Assembly: GCA_033977085.1 (NCBI GenBank)
Contig: CP138906.1
Coordinates: forward strand, 2,976,001 to 3,040,000
DNA length: 64,000 nucleotides
Source: Apirhabdus apintestini
GTDB lineage: Bacteria; Pseudomonadota; Gammaproteobacteria; Enterobacterales; Enterobacteriaceae
Direction of reading: 5' to 3'
Shown: positions 38,882 through 49,883 of the stretch, piece after piece
Layout: each line of letters starts with the position of its first letter
Numbering within the stretch: position 1 is the stretch's first letter
The notes under the pieces: model-generated
Told to the model about the DNA's origin: nothing
Seen by the model: the letters and a program-made list of their open reading frames with translations, nothing else
Database searches by the model: none
Translations under genes and position numbers: made by a program

Positions 38882-41112
38882 TTATCCGCCGTGCAAGCGC
38901 CGCGCATCAATGATATCCGGCACCTGATTCAATTTACTTAATACGCGCCCCAGCACCTGCAAATTATAGATTTCAATAGTCATATCAATGGTCGCTATCT
39001 GCTGCCTGGTATCGCTACGGCTGGCGACGCCCAGTACATTCACTTTTTCATTAGCGAGAATGGTGGTGATATCACGCAGTAATCCGCTGCGATCGTTGGC
39101 GCTGACGCGCACAACCAGCGAATAACCGGCGGAATAGCTCTCCCCCAGACGGCGTCCACAATACGTTCTGGCGCATGCGCTTTAAGTTCGCTTAGCTGGT
39201 CACAGTCGGCGCGATGAATTGAAATCCCGCGCCCTGGGTGATAAACCCCACAATCTCATCGCCCGGAATCGGCTGACAGCAGCGTGCGATGTGGTGCATT
39301 AAGTTACCGACGCCTTCCACCACAACCCGCCCATCTTCTTTAGACCGCTGCTGCGACGCATAGGTTTTTTGCTGCAATTGCCTTAGCGCAGCGGCATCCT
39401 GCTCTTCAGCGCTGGGCTTATTAAACTGCGCCTGCAGGAAATTAACCATTTGATTCAGACGAATATCACCGCCGCCGATTGCCGCCAGCAATTCATCCAT
39501 CTCATTAAAGTTGTAGCGCGGTAGTAGGTGTTTTTCTGCCTCTTTGAGGCTGATGCCCAAATGCGCCAGCTCATCATCAAGAATTTGCCGCCCTGCCAGA
39601 ATATTTTTGTCACGATCCTGTTTACGAAACCAAGCGTGAATTTTCGAGCGCCCCCGGCTGGTAGTGATATATCCCAGATTAGGATTTAGCCAATCACGGC
39701 TCGGATTCGGCTGCTTCTGAGTGATAATTTCAACCTGATCGCCCATTTGCAGCTCGATAGGTAAATGGCACGATGCGCCCGCTAATTTTCGCGCCAATGC
39801 AGCGGTGCCCGACATCGCTGTGAATGTGATAGGCAAAGTCGAGGGGAGTCGAGCCTGCGGGTAAGTCCACCACGTCACCCTTTGGCGTAAATACATAAAC
39901 TCTGTCGTCAAAAACCTGGCTGCGCACTTCATCCAGCATTTCGCCCGAGTCAGCCATCTCTTCCTGCCAGGCAATCAGCTTGCGTAGCCAGGCAATGCGA
40001 TCTTCATAGCCGGAACGAACGCCCGCGACACCGCCTTCTTTGTATTTCCAGTGCGCGGCAACGCCCAGTTCGGCCTCTTCATGCATTTGTTTGGTACGAA
40101 TTTGTATCTCGACCGTTTTACCGGCCGGACCGAGCACAACCGTATGAATAGACTGATAACCGTTGGGCTTAGGATTAGCTACATAGTCATCGAACTCATC
40201 CGGCAGGTGGCGATAGAGCGTATGCACAATTCCCAGTGCCGCATAGCAATCTTGCAATCTTTCAGCCACGATACGCACCGCGCGCACATCAAACAACTCA
40301 TCAAACGACAAATGCTTTTTCTGCATTTTGCGCCAGATACTGTAGATGTGTTTTGGTCGCCCGTAGACTTCCGCTTTCACACCTTCTTCTTTGATGGTCT
40401 GGCGCATGCGGGTTACAAATTCATCGATGTAATGCTCGCGATCAATGCGCCGTTCGTGCAGCAGCGTTGCGATACGTTTATATTCGGTAGGCCGCAGATA
40501 CCGAAAGCAGTAGTCTTCCAGCTCCCACTTTAACTGCCCGATACCCAGACGGTTAGCCAGTGGCGCATAAATATTGGTGCACTCTTTCGCCGTAAGTACC
40601 CGTTCATCTTCAGGCGCGTCTTTCACTTCGCGCAGATGCGCTATGCGCTCGGCCAGTTTTATCACTACACAGCGAAAATCATCCACCATCGCCAGCAGCA
40701 TGCGCCGAACGTTGTCTACCTGTTCAGAAGAGACCGCATCGTCGGTATGCGTCGCTTTAAGCTGGCGGATAGCGTCCATATCGCGCACGCCGTGAATAAG
40801 GTGGACCACCTGTTGCCCGACGCTTTCGAGCAGAACTTCTTCAGTAACCGCACCGCCGTCCACCAGCGGGAAAAGCAGCGCCGCGCGCAGAGTATCCGTA
40901 TCCATACTCAGCGTTGACAGAATTTCGACCATTTCGACACCGCGCCATAGCAGCAGAGATGCCTGCGGATGCCCCTTAATTTGTTGTTCGCAATAATGCC
41001 AGGTTTCAGTTAAGCGTTCGCACGCCTGGGCGTTGATTCCCGTGCTTGATACCCATTTATCAGGAACAAATTCACCCGCTGTATTGAGATGTGCACTTCT
41101 TACCGCAACCAT
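38882..41112 (-). CDS. relA: (p)ppGpp synthetase RelA, three frame breaks
   Basis: Ribosome-associated stringent-response synthetase. Starts MVAVRSAHLNTAGEFVPDKW at 41112. The HD hydrolase site is degenerate, as in RelA (FPLVDGGAVTEE). The synthetase domain has RAVRIVAERLQDCYAALGIV and VANPKPNGYQSIHTVVLGPA. TGS domain in RVYVFTPKGDVVDLPAGSTP; ACT domain at the end in SANDRSGLLRDITTILANEK. Indels near 39775, 39225 and 39150 break the frame. Restored length is about 744 aa. The synthetase catalytic region itself is unbroken. Confidence 0.96.
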
Positions 41113-41285
41113 TCTTTTCTCCTTCCAGGCATTCCAGGAGCCTTTAATCTCAGCCCTGGCCGGCGATTTACCGCGCCGATATCCACCTGAGCTGCTTTTA
41201 CCTTCTCCCGCAAACTGCGTATGCGTAACGTCTATCCAGACAACTGAACAGACAAACTATCTCCCTGGGAAGGTGACAATTTATT

Positions 41286-42583
41286 TCAGCACCTTTCAAA
41301 GAGCGCCATAGACTCCAGATGCCCGGTGTGAGGAAACATATCCAGCATTTTTAATTCCATTAGCCGATAACCTGAACTGCACAATTCTGCGCTATCGCGC
41401 GCCAGCGTACTGGGGTTGCAGGAAACATACACCACGCGCGACGGTGCCAGCGCGGCAATCTGCCGCATGACGCCTGCAGCCCCTGCCCGCGCAGGATCGA
41501 GCAGTACTTTATCAACGCTCTGCCTCGCCCACGGCTGATGAACGGCATCCCGATCCAAATCTTCTAGCCAGAAGCTGATATTTTCCAGGTTATGGTAACG
41601 CGCATTATGACGCGCGCTGGCCACCAGCGCCGATACGCCCTCCACCCCAGTCACCGTTGCGACATGCCGCGCAATGGGTAAAGTAAAATTACCCATACCG
41701 CAAAATAAATCGAGTACGCGATCGTCTGGCGTCAGCGCCAGCCAGTCAATGGCCTGCGCGACCATTTGCTGATTCACCGCATCGTTAACCTGGATAAAGT
41801 CTCGCGGACTAAACTGTAAGCGTAGCCCCTGTGAGACATACCAAGGCTGGTCTCCGTAAAGGCATTCGAGGGTATCACTCCCACCCGCCAGAAAAAGCGC
41901 GACATCGTGTGTTTGCGAAAAACGTTCCAGTTTTTCTTTATCATGCGCACTTAAAGGCTGAGTGTGGCGCAGTACCATCAGTATTCCGCTATCTGCCTGC
42001 ACTAATTCAACGTGGCCCAAACTTCGCGCGCCCTGCAGGGCATCGAGGCAGATACGCAGCGGGGCCAGTAATGCCTCAAGACCGGGCACCATAATAGGGC
42101 AACAGCCTATATCGACCAGTTCATGAGAATTCGTTTTCCGAAACCCCATTTGCAGTTTTTTCTCTGGCGCAGAATACTTCAGGCTCAGGCGTACCCTGCG
42201 TCGATATCCCCAAGGCTGAGCGTCAATAATATGACTGACCTCATGTTTCATCATTCGTTCCAGCGCGCGCTTTTACTAACCTGCTGTAACGCCACGCTGG
42301 CATGCTGCTGCTGGCAACCGCCGCATACGCCAAAATGCGGGCAGCGGGGCGCAACGCGCTCGGGGCTATCGTTCAAACGGCGTTTAACCGTACCCAGACT
42401 ATAATTACGTTTTTCTTGTGTAAGACAGACGTCCGCCGTTTCTCCCGGCAAGGCGCCGGAAATAAATAGCGTCTTGTTCTGATAACGTGCGACTCCCTGA
42501 CCAAAAACATCCAGGTCAGTAATCTCAACAGTTATGATCTTGCGCGTCGTCACGCGACGCTTTGCAGAGTAGAATTGCGCCAT
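41286..42583 (-). CDS. rlmD: 23S rRNA (uracil-1939-C5)-methyltransferase RlmD, one frame break
   Basis: Methylates U1939 of 23S rRNA using SAM. Start ATG 42583 (MAQFYSAKRRVTTRKIITVE, TRAM domain); an in-frame ATG at 42601 is less likely. Iron-sulfur cysteines are in APRCPHFGVCGGCQQQH. A break near 42255 leads into MMKHEVSHIIDAQPWGYRRR. SAM site VLDLFCGMGNFTLPIARHV; catalytic Cys in RVVYVSCNPSTLARDSAEL. Ends MFPHTGHLESMALFERC. Divergent from barA with only 56 bp between starts, as in E. coli. Confidence 0.95.
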
Positions 42584-42639
42584 GATAAAAAGCTGAATCA
42601 CCCGTTAATATTTGCTTAATTGTCCCATATCGGAACCCC

Positions 42640-45397
42640 ATGACCAACTACAGCCTACGGGCACGTATGATGATACTGATTCTGGCACCGACGGTTCTCA
42701 TCGGCCTGCTACTCAGTATTTTTTTCGTGGTACATCGCTACCACGATTTACAGCGTCAGCTTGAAGACGCTGGCGCCAGTATTATTGAGCCCTGGCGGTA
42801 TCCAGTGAATATGGTATGAGCTTTCATAACCGGGAATCCATTCGCCAACTGGTGAGTGTGTTGCACCGCCGTCACTCGGATATTTTACGCGGTATTTCAA
42901 TTTACGATGAAAATAACCGGCTTTTTGTTACCTCCAATTATCAATTGGATCATTCGCTGCTGCGCCTGCCGGACGGCGCACCGCTGCCGCAAAGCCTGAC
43001 GATTACTCAGCGCGAAGATAGGTTAATAATGCGCACGCCTATCATCTCAGAACGCTATTTCCCCGACGAGTCTGAGGTAACCGAAGCAAAGCCGGCGGAT
43101 AATACAATGGGCTATGTCGCACTGGAGCTTGATCTTAAATCGGTGCGTCTGCAGCAATATAAAGAAATATTTACCTCCACGCTGCTGGTCTTATTTTGCG
43201 TATCTATTGCGCTTATTTTCGCCTGGCGTTTAATGCGCGACGTCACCAGCCCCATACGTAATATGGTTAATACCGTCGATCGTATTCGCCGTGGCCAGCT
43301 TGATAGCCGCGTTGAAGGTTTCATGCTGGGCGAACTGGATATGCTGAAAAACGGCATTAATTCTATGGCAATGTCGCTGACAGCCTATCATGAAGAGATG
43401 CAACACAATGTTGATCAGGCGACGTCAGATCTGCGCGAAACCCTGGAACAGATGGAAATTCAGAATGTAGAACTGGATTTGGCGAAGAAAAAAGCGCAGG
43501 AGGCGGCCAGAATTAAATCTGAATTTTTGGCCAATATGTCTCATGAGTTGCGCACGCCGCTTAACGGCGTGATTGGCTTTACGCGCCTGACGTTAAAAAC
43601 CGATCTTAGCCCTACGCAGCGCGATCACCTGAATACCATCGAGCGTTCAGCCAATAACCTGCTCACTATTATTAACGACGTGCTCGACTTTTCTAAACTT
43701 GAGGCCGGTAAACTTATTCTGGAAAGTATTCCCTTCCTGCTGCGCACCACGCTGGACGAAACGGTGTCGCTGTTGGCGCACTCCGCGCATGATAAAGGAC
43801 TGGAACTGACGCTGGATATTAAAAACGATGTCCCTGATAACGTGATTGGCGATCCGCTTCGTTTCCAGCAAATTATTACCAACCTGGTGGGTAACGCGAT
43901 TAAATTTACCGAAAACGGCAATGTGGATGTCATTGTTGGAAAACGGGCTATCAGCAATAACAAATTACAAATTGAAGTGCAGATCCGCGATACAGGCATT
44001 GGTATTCCGGAAAAAGATCAGTCACGCCTGTTCCAGGCCTTCCGACAGGCCGATGCCAGTATCTCACGCCGCCACGGCGGCACCGGACTGGGACTGGTTA
44101 TTACGCAGAAGCTGGTCAATGAAATGGGAGGCGATATCTCCTTCCACAGCCAGCCAGGCACGGTTCGACTTTCTGGTTTAACATTAATCTCGATCTCAAT
44201 CTGAATGCCGTGCCGGATATGTTTTCGCAGGAGGCGCTGGCGGGAAAACATATCGGCTACGTTGAGGCTAACCCTACGGCGGCCCAGGGAACGCTGGATA
44301 TGCTGAAAGGGATGTCGATGCATATTACTTACAGCACCTCGCTATCGGCACTGCCGGAAGACCGCTATGACTGTATTTTGCTAGGTGTTCCGGTAACGCT
44401 GCGCAATCCACAGACCACGCTGATGTCCAAAATAACTAAAGCCGCCACCATGACCAACTGTCTGCTACTGGCGCTACCGAGTCAGGCTCGCGTAAATACC
44501 GAGTTGCTCAAACGCGATGGTGCAACGGCCTGTTTACCAAAACCGGTAACGCCCACGCGCCTGACGCCGCTGCTGTTGGAACACTGCGCCTCTCTGGCTA
44601 CTCCGATTATCGATCGCGGCGTGCGCGACGCGCGGCTATTGATGACGGTGATGGCGGTCGATGATAACCCGGCGAACCTGAAACTCATCGGTGCGCTGCT
44701 GGAAGACAAAGTGCAGAGCGTTGTCCTGTGTGAAAGCGGGACGCAGGCGCTGGAAAGCGCACGCCAGATGTCATTCGATCTTGTCTTAATGGATATACAA
44801 ATGCCGGATATGGATGGAATTCGGGCCTGTGAATTGATCCATCAATTGCCACAGCACCAGCATACGCCGGTTATTGCGGTGACTGCCCACGCCATGGCCG
44901 GCCAGCGAGAGAAATTATTAAGCGCGGGTATGAACGATTATCTGGCAAAACCCATTGAAGAGAAAAACTTCATACGCTGCTAATGCGTTACCAGCCCGGC
45001 GGCGGTATCCCCATGATTGCAGAGGAGCCGACAGCGCCAGTGGTCAATCACAATGCGACGTTTGACTGGGATCTGGCGCTGTATCAGGCCGCCAATAAAC
45101 CGGATTTAGCCCAGGACATGCTGCATATGCTGCTGGCATTTTTACCTGATGTACACAGCGAGGTTGAAGCACTAGCTGGAGGGGAAATCCCCGGCAAGGC
45201 TAGTGGATATGATTCATAAGTTGCACGGTAGCTGCGGCTACAGCGGCGTGCCGCGCCTCAAAAATCTTTGTCATCTACTGGAACAGCAATTGCGCAGCGG
45301 CATCGCGCCGGAAGACTTAGAACCAGAGCTGCTGGAGTTACAGGATGAAATGGAAAATGTGGCCCGGGAAGCGCGAAGCCTCCTGAAGGCGCAATAA
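42640..45397 (+). CDS. barA: Hybrid sensor histidine kinase BarA, four frame breaks
   Basis: Inner-membrane tripartite kinase that phosphorylates UvrY, which activates csrB. Starts MTNYSLRARMMILILAPTVL at 42640 with a first membrane helix. Second helix LLVLFCVSIALIFAWRLM, HAMP domain, H-box SEFLANMSHELRTPLNGVIG, N/G boxes NLVGNAIKFTENG, RDTGIGIPEKDQSRLF and HGGTGLGLVITQKLV. Receiver domain VMAVDDNPANLKLIGALLED with phospho-Asp in FDLVLMDIQMPDMDGIRACE. HPt domain HKLHGSCGYSGVPRLKNLCH. Indels near 42790, 44165, 44975 and 45185. Its regulon's output genes, two csrB copies, lie 3-4 kb downstream. Confidence 0.95.
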
Positions 45398-45539
45398 AAC
45401 AGATTCTGACGGGATTAGCTGGCGCACTGGCAGGAGTTGCTCGCGGGAGGACCTCCTGCTTCCGAAAATGAAACCCGCGGGTACGCAACCGTAGTTAATT
45501 TCCCGGTTTCACCTGCCAGATAAGGAGTTACGCCGGTGA

Positions 45540-46684
45540 TTACTGTCCCAGGGACTGACCAATCGCCAGGATTTGTGCAATATTCTTTGCCGCATTGCGA
45601 ATATTTATAGCCGCATCATCCAGCGCCTCTTCCAGTGTGACTATGCGTGCTAAGACGCTAAACATAGCGTCTACACCGCGCTGATAAACCCTATCCGCAT
45701 CCTGTTCCAGGCTACCGCTGAGGATGATAACCGGTTTCGCATATCGCTTTGCGAGCTCCGCCACGCCGGCCGGTACTTTTCCACAGGCCGTTTGGCCATC
45801 GGTTCTTCCCTCGCCGGTAATAATAATATCGGCGTCGCGCAGCTGCGTTTCCAGGCCAAGGGCATCCATCACCATGTGAACCCCTTGGCGTAATGTTGCA
45901 CCACAAAATGCGCTTAACGCGGCGCCCATTCCGCCTGCAGCGCCGCCGCCGGGTAGCGACAGTACATCAATTGCCATATCGCGCTGAACAACCTGCGCAA
46001 AATGCACCAGCGCGGCGTCCAGTTGCGCAACCATTTCCCGCGTAGCGCCTTTTTGAGGGCCAAATACCGCAGATGCGCCTTTTTCCCCGGTAAGGGGATT
46101 ATCAACATCGCAGGCGACCTCAATAATGCATGAAGCCAGGCGCGAATCGAGCCCTGAGGTATCAATGCGTTCCAGTTGAAGCAAAGCCGCACCGCCGGAT
46201 GGCAGCGCTTCTCCGCGCTTATCAAGGAGCCGTACGCCCAGCGCCTGTAGCATGCCAGCGCCAGCGTCATTGGTGGCACTACCGCCAATCCCGAGAATAA
46301 ATTTGCGCGCGCCGGCATTTAGCGCCGCGAGAATAAGCTCCCCGTCCCTCGCGACGTAGCAACCATAGGATCCCTGTCCTTTTTATTCACCAGTGCCAGC
46401 CCGCTGGCAGCGGCCATTTCAATAAAAGCGCAATGTCCGTCGTCGGAAAGCCCATAAAACGCCGCTACGGGCTTTCCCTCCGGCCCGGTAACACTTACCG
46501 AAACCAGGCGCCCCCGCGTCGCCTCCACCAGCGCTTTAACCGTGCCTTCACCACCATCGGCCATTGGCAGCAGTGCGTATTGCGCGCCAGGAAATACTTG
46601 CCGCATACCGTCAGCAATATTACGGGCTACATCCATTGCGCTCATACACTCCTTCCAGGAATCAGGGGCAATCACGATTTTCAT
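45540..46684 (-). CDS. Glycerate 2-kinase (GarK/GlxK family), one frame break
   Basis: Phosphorylates glycerate to 2-phosphoglycerate. Starts MKIVIAPDSWKECMSAMDVA at 46684 and contains LPMADGGEGTVKALVEAT, CAFIEMAAASGLALV, then after a break near 46345 ELILAALNAGARKFILGIGG and SATNDAGAGMLQALGV, followed by GASAVFGPQKGA, LPGGGAAGGMGAALSAFCGA and IIITGEGRTDGQTACGKVPA. One added base gives 381 aa, the family size. It occupies the position of the glucarate gud genes in E. coli. GarK and GlxK cannot be told apart here. Confidence 0.88.
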
Positions 46685-46915
46685 GGCATCTCCTTTATCA
46701 TCACTTCGCCGGATGCCTTGCTTAAACAGACGCAAAATTTTGAGCATATATGGCGCAATGATTTCATTTGGACAACGGCAGCAATGAGCGTAGCACCGCA
46801 GTCACCGTACTGTTATGAATAATAGAAGACAGGTGCTGCAGGCAAAGTGAGGAAATAAAAATCAGAGCAGGGGCAGGTTCGCCGGGGCAGCGCCCGGCAG
46901 CCATGGCGCATTCAT

Positions 46916-47365
46916 TCAGTCTGACAAACTGCTCGCCCAGGCCTCTAGCCAGGGAATGGCTATCATTTCTGGCTCAGGATGCTCTGTTGCATCTATCGTC
47001 AGTAGTTCACCAATGCGCGACGCGCCCTGTTCCTGCAGTAGGGCGTCGAACTGTTTCCCCGCCTGACAGAACCGCTCATAGCTACTGTCGCCCAGAGCTA
47101 TTAGGCCGTAGCGCATGGTCGGTTGCCATCCCGCATCCTGCAAAGCGGAAAATAGCGAACGAATATTATCTGGCAGATCGCCCTGCCCCGTGGTTGACGT
47201 TACAATCAGCGTATAAAGTCCGTCATAGCGCTGCCAGTCCTGGAGCGACGGCTCTTCAAACACGGTGGACTGATGCCCTTGTTCGCTCAGAATTCGCTGT
47301 GCCTCTTCTGCCACTAATAGCGAATTGCCATACACTGTACCAACGAATATGCCTATCTCCGCCAC
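46916..47365 (-). CDS. yqcA: Flavodoxin YqcA
   Basis: Intact 149-residue flavodoxin. FMN phosphate loop near GIFVGTVYGNSLLVAEEAQR; isoalloxazine-contacting loops in VTSTTGQGDLPDN and IALGDSSYERFCQAGKQFDA. Starts MAEIGIFVGTVYGNS at 47365, 3 bp after the truC stop. In E. coli it is also next to truC and yqcC. Electron partner not established here. Confidence 0.93.
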   Translation of the reverse strand: MAEIGIFVGTVYGNSLLVAEEAQRILSEQGHQSTVFEEPSLQDWQRYDGLYTLIVTSTTGQGDLPDNIRSLFSALQDAGWQPTMRYGLIALGDSSYERFCQAGKQFDALLQEQGASRIGELLTIDATEHPEPEMIAIPWLEAWASSLSD

Positions 47366-47368
47366 TGT

Positions 47369-48166
47369 TTATCTCTCCCTGCCATCGGCTATCGTGATGT
47401 CATCCTGAAGATTCATTTGTGGAAACGCAACCCTTTCTATTTCGGGGATAACGCCAGACCAGCCAAAATGGGATATTGCCTGCATCCACGGCCAGTCTAG
47501 CCCGGCCTGTAGCTGCAATGGCTTGCCGGTCGCTGGATGAATTAATTGCATTTCACTGGCGTGTAGCATTAAACGATCGCAGCCAAAATGCAGCGCCGCA
47601 GCGCGATTTTGCCGCAGATCGCCATGTTTGGTATCGCCGATGATGGGGTGACGCAGGTGCGCCATATGCCGACGCAGCTGGTGACGGCGGCCGGTTTTAG
47701 GCATGAGTTCTACCAGGCTATAGCGGGCGCTGGAATAGCGCCCTACTGCAACAGGCATTTCACTCGTCGCAAGCCCCCGGTACTGCGTCAAGGCAGGCTG
47801 GGCTGCTTTGTCCTGGCGCGCATATTTGTCTGCGATTTTGTCCAGCTCTTCAACGAGGGGATAATCGAGTTCAGCTCCATCCTGTAGCCAGCCGCGCACA
47901 ATCGCGTGATAGCGTTTTTTAATACGATGTGTTTCAAACTGCTGTGCCGGCTCGCGCCCCATCTCGCTCGACAGGCCCATGAGCAATACGCCTGATGTTG
48001 GGCGATCAATGCGGTGTGCGGTGAAGACATGGCGCCCAATCTGATCCCTCACCGTTTGCATGACCACTACCTTTTCATGGCGGTCGAGCCAGCTACGATG
48101 CACCAGCCATCCGGAAGGTTTATTAACCGCCACTAGCCATTCATCCTGATAGATAATTTCTATCAT
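47369..48166 (-). CDS. truC: tRNA pseudouridine(65) synthase TruC
   Basis: Intact 265-residue RluA-family pseudouridine synthase that modifies U65 of tRNAs. The catalytic aspartate is D54 in TAHRIDRPTSGVLLMG; motif II-like RYSLVELMPKTGRRHQLRRH and IIGDTKHGDLRQNR are present. Starts MIEIIYQDEWLVAVNKPSGW at 48166, overlapping the yqcC end by 4 bases. Five residues longer than the E. coli protein. Confidence 0.94.
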   Translation of the reverse strand: MIEIIYQDEWLVAVNKPSGWLVHRSWLDRHEKVVVMQTVRDQIGRHVFTAHRIDRPTSGVLLMGLSSEMGREPAQQFETHRIKKRYHAIVRGWLQDGAELDYPLVEELDKIADKYARQDKAAQPALTQYRGLATSEMPVAVGRYSSARYSLVELMPKTGRRHQLRRHMAHLRHPIIGDTKHGDLRQNRAAALHFGCDRLMLHASEMQLIHPATGKPLQLQAGLDWPWMQAISHFGWSGVIPEIERVAFPQMNLQDDITIADGRER

Positions 48167-48492
48167 GGGTTTTCACCGTCAAATAGCGCATCCAGCTCCT
48201 GAAGCGCTTCCAGTATTGCTTCACGCTCGGGATTACTGACATCCAGCGCCATTTCAAAGTAAGGCGATACGGCAAAAGCAACGGGGAGTGGGCGATCGCC
48301 ATCCAATAATGCGTGCATTCGGGGCAGCAGTACCCACTGCAGCCATTCGTGCGGGGTGAGCGTGTCCATACAAAACGGCTGATCGCTATTTAGCGCTTCG
48401 ATGCCCGGCGCTTCCCCTTGCCAAAGCTGACGCTCACGCAGAACGTGCTCTACGTGTAACAGCCGCTGACGCACTTCGTTATGGCGATTCAT
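48163..48492 (-). CDS. yqcC: DUF446 protein YqcC
   Basis: Intact 109-residue protein of the YqcC/DUF446 family; function unknown. Starts MNRHNEVRQRLLHVEHVLRE at 48492; conserved QPFCMDTLTPHEWLQWVLLP and MHALLDGDRPLP. First gene of the yqcC-truC-yqcA unit with overlapping or 3-bp junctions. Transcribed away from csrB, whose terminator is 130 bp upstream. Confidence 0.9.
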   Translation of the reverse strand: MNRHNEVRQRLLHVEHVLRERQLWQGEAPGIEALNSDQPFCMDTLTPHEWLQWVLLPRMHALLDGDRPLPVAFAVSPYFEMALDVSNPEREAILEALQELDALFDGENP

Positions 48493-48620
48493 AAGACCTC
48501 GCTACATTTTACTGGCGACATGACGCATAAGTATCCGAGACTTGAGAAGTGTTTCGGCATTTGCGTCAACAGGAATAACGCACAGGATAACATGCCCTCG
48601 AAACGGCCTGAATACCGATA

Positions 48621-48988
48621 AAAAGGGAGGGCGCTGAAAAATCAGCGCCCTCCGGTTTCGTTTTGCAGCAATCCAGCTACCTTCAGTGCTCCCTGCTCAT
48701 CCGTGACAACTTTTCCTTTGACCTTCCTGGCTCGCTGTCCTTCGCACTTGCTTCCTGCTCATCATCCTGATGTACGTTACGCCATCCTGACGCACGTTGT
48801 GATCTTCATGATCCGCCTTCTGTCCCGTCCGGCTCTCATTCTCCATCCTGGAGGTGTCCTTTAACGCTTATCCCGCGCTGTTCCTTCGCTTCATCCTGAA
48901 GCACTTCCCTGCAGCGCCACTCCGGCGTGGTCCTTTCAGAAGAGACATCATCCTGATATCTGCTTGCTGTTCAACGCTCCGTGTCGAT
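48621..48988 (-). ncRNA. csrB: CsrB regulatory RNA, copy A
   Basis: CsrB sequesters the translational regulator CsrA through many GGA motifs. The minus-strand transcript from about 48988 holds about two dozen GGA, many as CAGGATG in hairpin loops. It has the conserved 3' segment AGGAAAAGTTGTCACGGATG and a terminator (GGAGGGCGCTGA-TTTT-TCAGCGCCCTCC then T run). Length is 368 nt, against 369 for E. coli CsrB. The position between yqcC and syd is the E. coli csrB site. The promoter core (GAATCTATGCCC) precedes the start. A UvrY-type palindrome lies 172-189 bp upstream. Confidence 0.95.
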
Positions 48989-49159
48989 GGGCATAGATTC
49001 GCTGATATCCGCCCAACTTACAATACACTCAGATAACTCTTACCAGCCGCACTATCTGTCAACTACGGACATTATTTTTTAATCTATTGATATTAAATGG
49101 TAAAGTTGAACACAGTTAAGAATAAGCCCCTAAAGTAAACAGCGATATCCCACAGTGGC

Positions 49160-49177
49160 TGTGAGAGATATCTTACA
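49160..49177. promoter_or_regulatory. UvrY-type palindrome for csrB copy A
   Basis: TGTGAGAGATATCTTACA, an 18-bp imperfect palindrome of the kind bound by UvrY far upstream of csrB. It begins 172 bp upstream of the inferred csrB-A start and sits in sequence otherwise unlike that upstream of copy B. Confidence 0.75.
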
Positions 49178-49305
49178 ATCGATAGGGGTAAAAACTGCCA
49201 TGAATCGCCGGGGCTGCGAGAAGGCATGTACATAGAGAGAAAAGATAGATTTTAAGTGCATTTTTTCAGAGCGCCTGCATTCTGTCAACAACCAAACTGC
49301 CCCAT

Positions 49306-49673
49306 AAAAAGGGAGGGCGCTGAAAAATCAGCGCCCTCCGGTTCGTTTTGCAGCAATCCAGCTACCTTCAGTGCTCCCTGCTCATCCGTGACAACTTTTC
49401 CTTTGACCTTCCTGGCCCGCTGTCCTTCGCACTTGCTTCCTGCTCATCATCCTAATGTACGTTACGCCATCCTGACGCACGCTGTGATCTTCATGATCCG
49501 CCTTCTGTCCCGTCCGGCTCTCATTCTCCATCCTGGAGGTGTCCTTTAACGCTTATCCCGCGCTGGTCCTTCGCTTCGTCCTGAAGCACTTCCCTGCAGC
49601 GCCACTCCAGCGTAGTCCTTTCAGAAGAGACATCATCCTGATATCTGCTTGCTGTTCAACGCTCCGTGTCGAT
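49306..49673 (-). ncRNA. csrB: CsrB regulatory RNA, copy B (tandem duplicate)
   Basis: Second complete csrB in the same orientation, 685 bp from copy A. By my reading it differs from copy A at seven substitutions and one indel over 368 nt. Promoter core (at least 30 bp), GGA-rich body and terminator (stem GGAGGGCGCTGA) are all kept. The GGA motifs survive the substitutions, for example CATTAGGATG in place of CATCAGGATG. It lies directly upstream of copy A and downstream of syd. A UvrY-type palindrome is 173-190 bp upstream. Confidence 0.94.
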
Positions 49674-49845
49674 GGGCATAGATTCGCTGATATCCGCCTG
49701 CCTTACAAGGTACCTGAAATAAGTTCATTTAAGGCTTACGGCCTGGGAACATAGAAATAACAACATAATTATATGATATTTATATAAAAAATATCTAAAG
49801 CATAGAAATATACCGGCTCCGTGGACAGCTATTTCCCACATACAG

Positions 49846-49863
49846 TGTAAGAGATCTCCTACA
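49846..49863. promoter_or_regulatory. UvrY-type palindrome for csrB copy B
   Basis: TGTAAGAGATCTCCTACA, beginning 173 bp upstream of the inferred csrB-B start. It has the same spacing as the copy A box although the sequence between box and promoter has diverged. It ends 20 bp from the syd stop. Confidence 0.75.
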
Positions 49864-49883
49864 CAGTTAAGGTGGAAACTCTG

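Noticed and set aside
48854..49754. Short open frames of 60-71 codons in the two repeats after yqcC
   Set aside because: They lie antisense within the csrB RNA genes.
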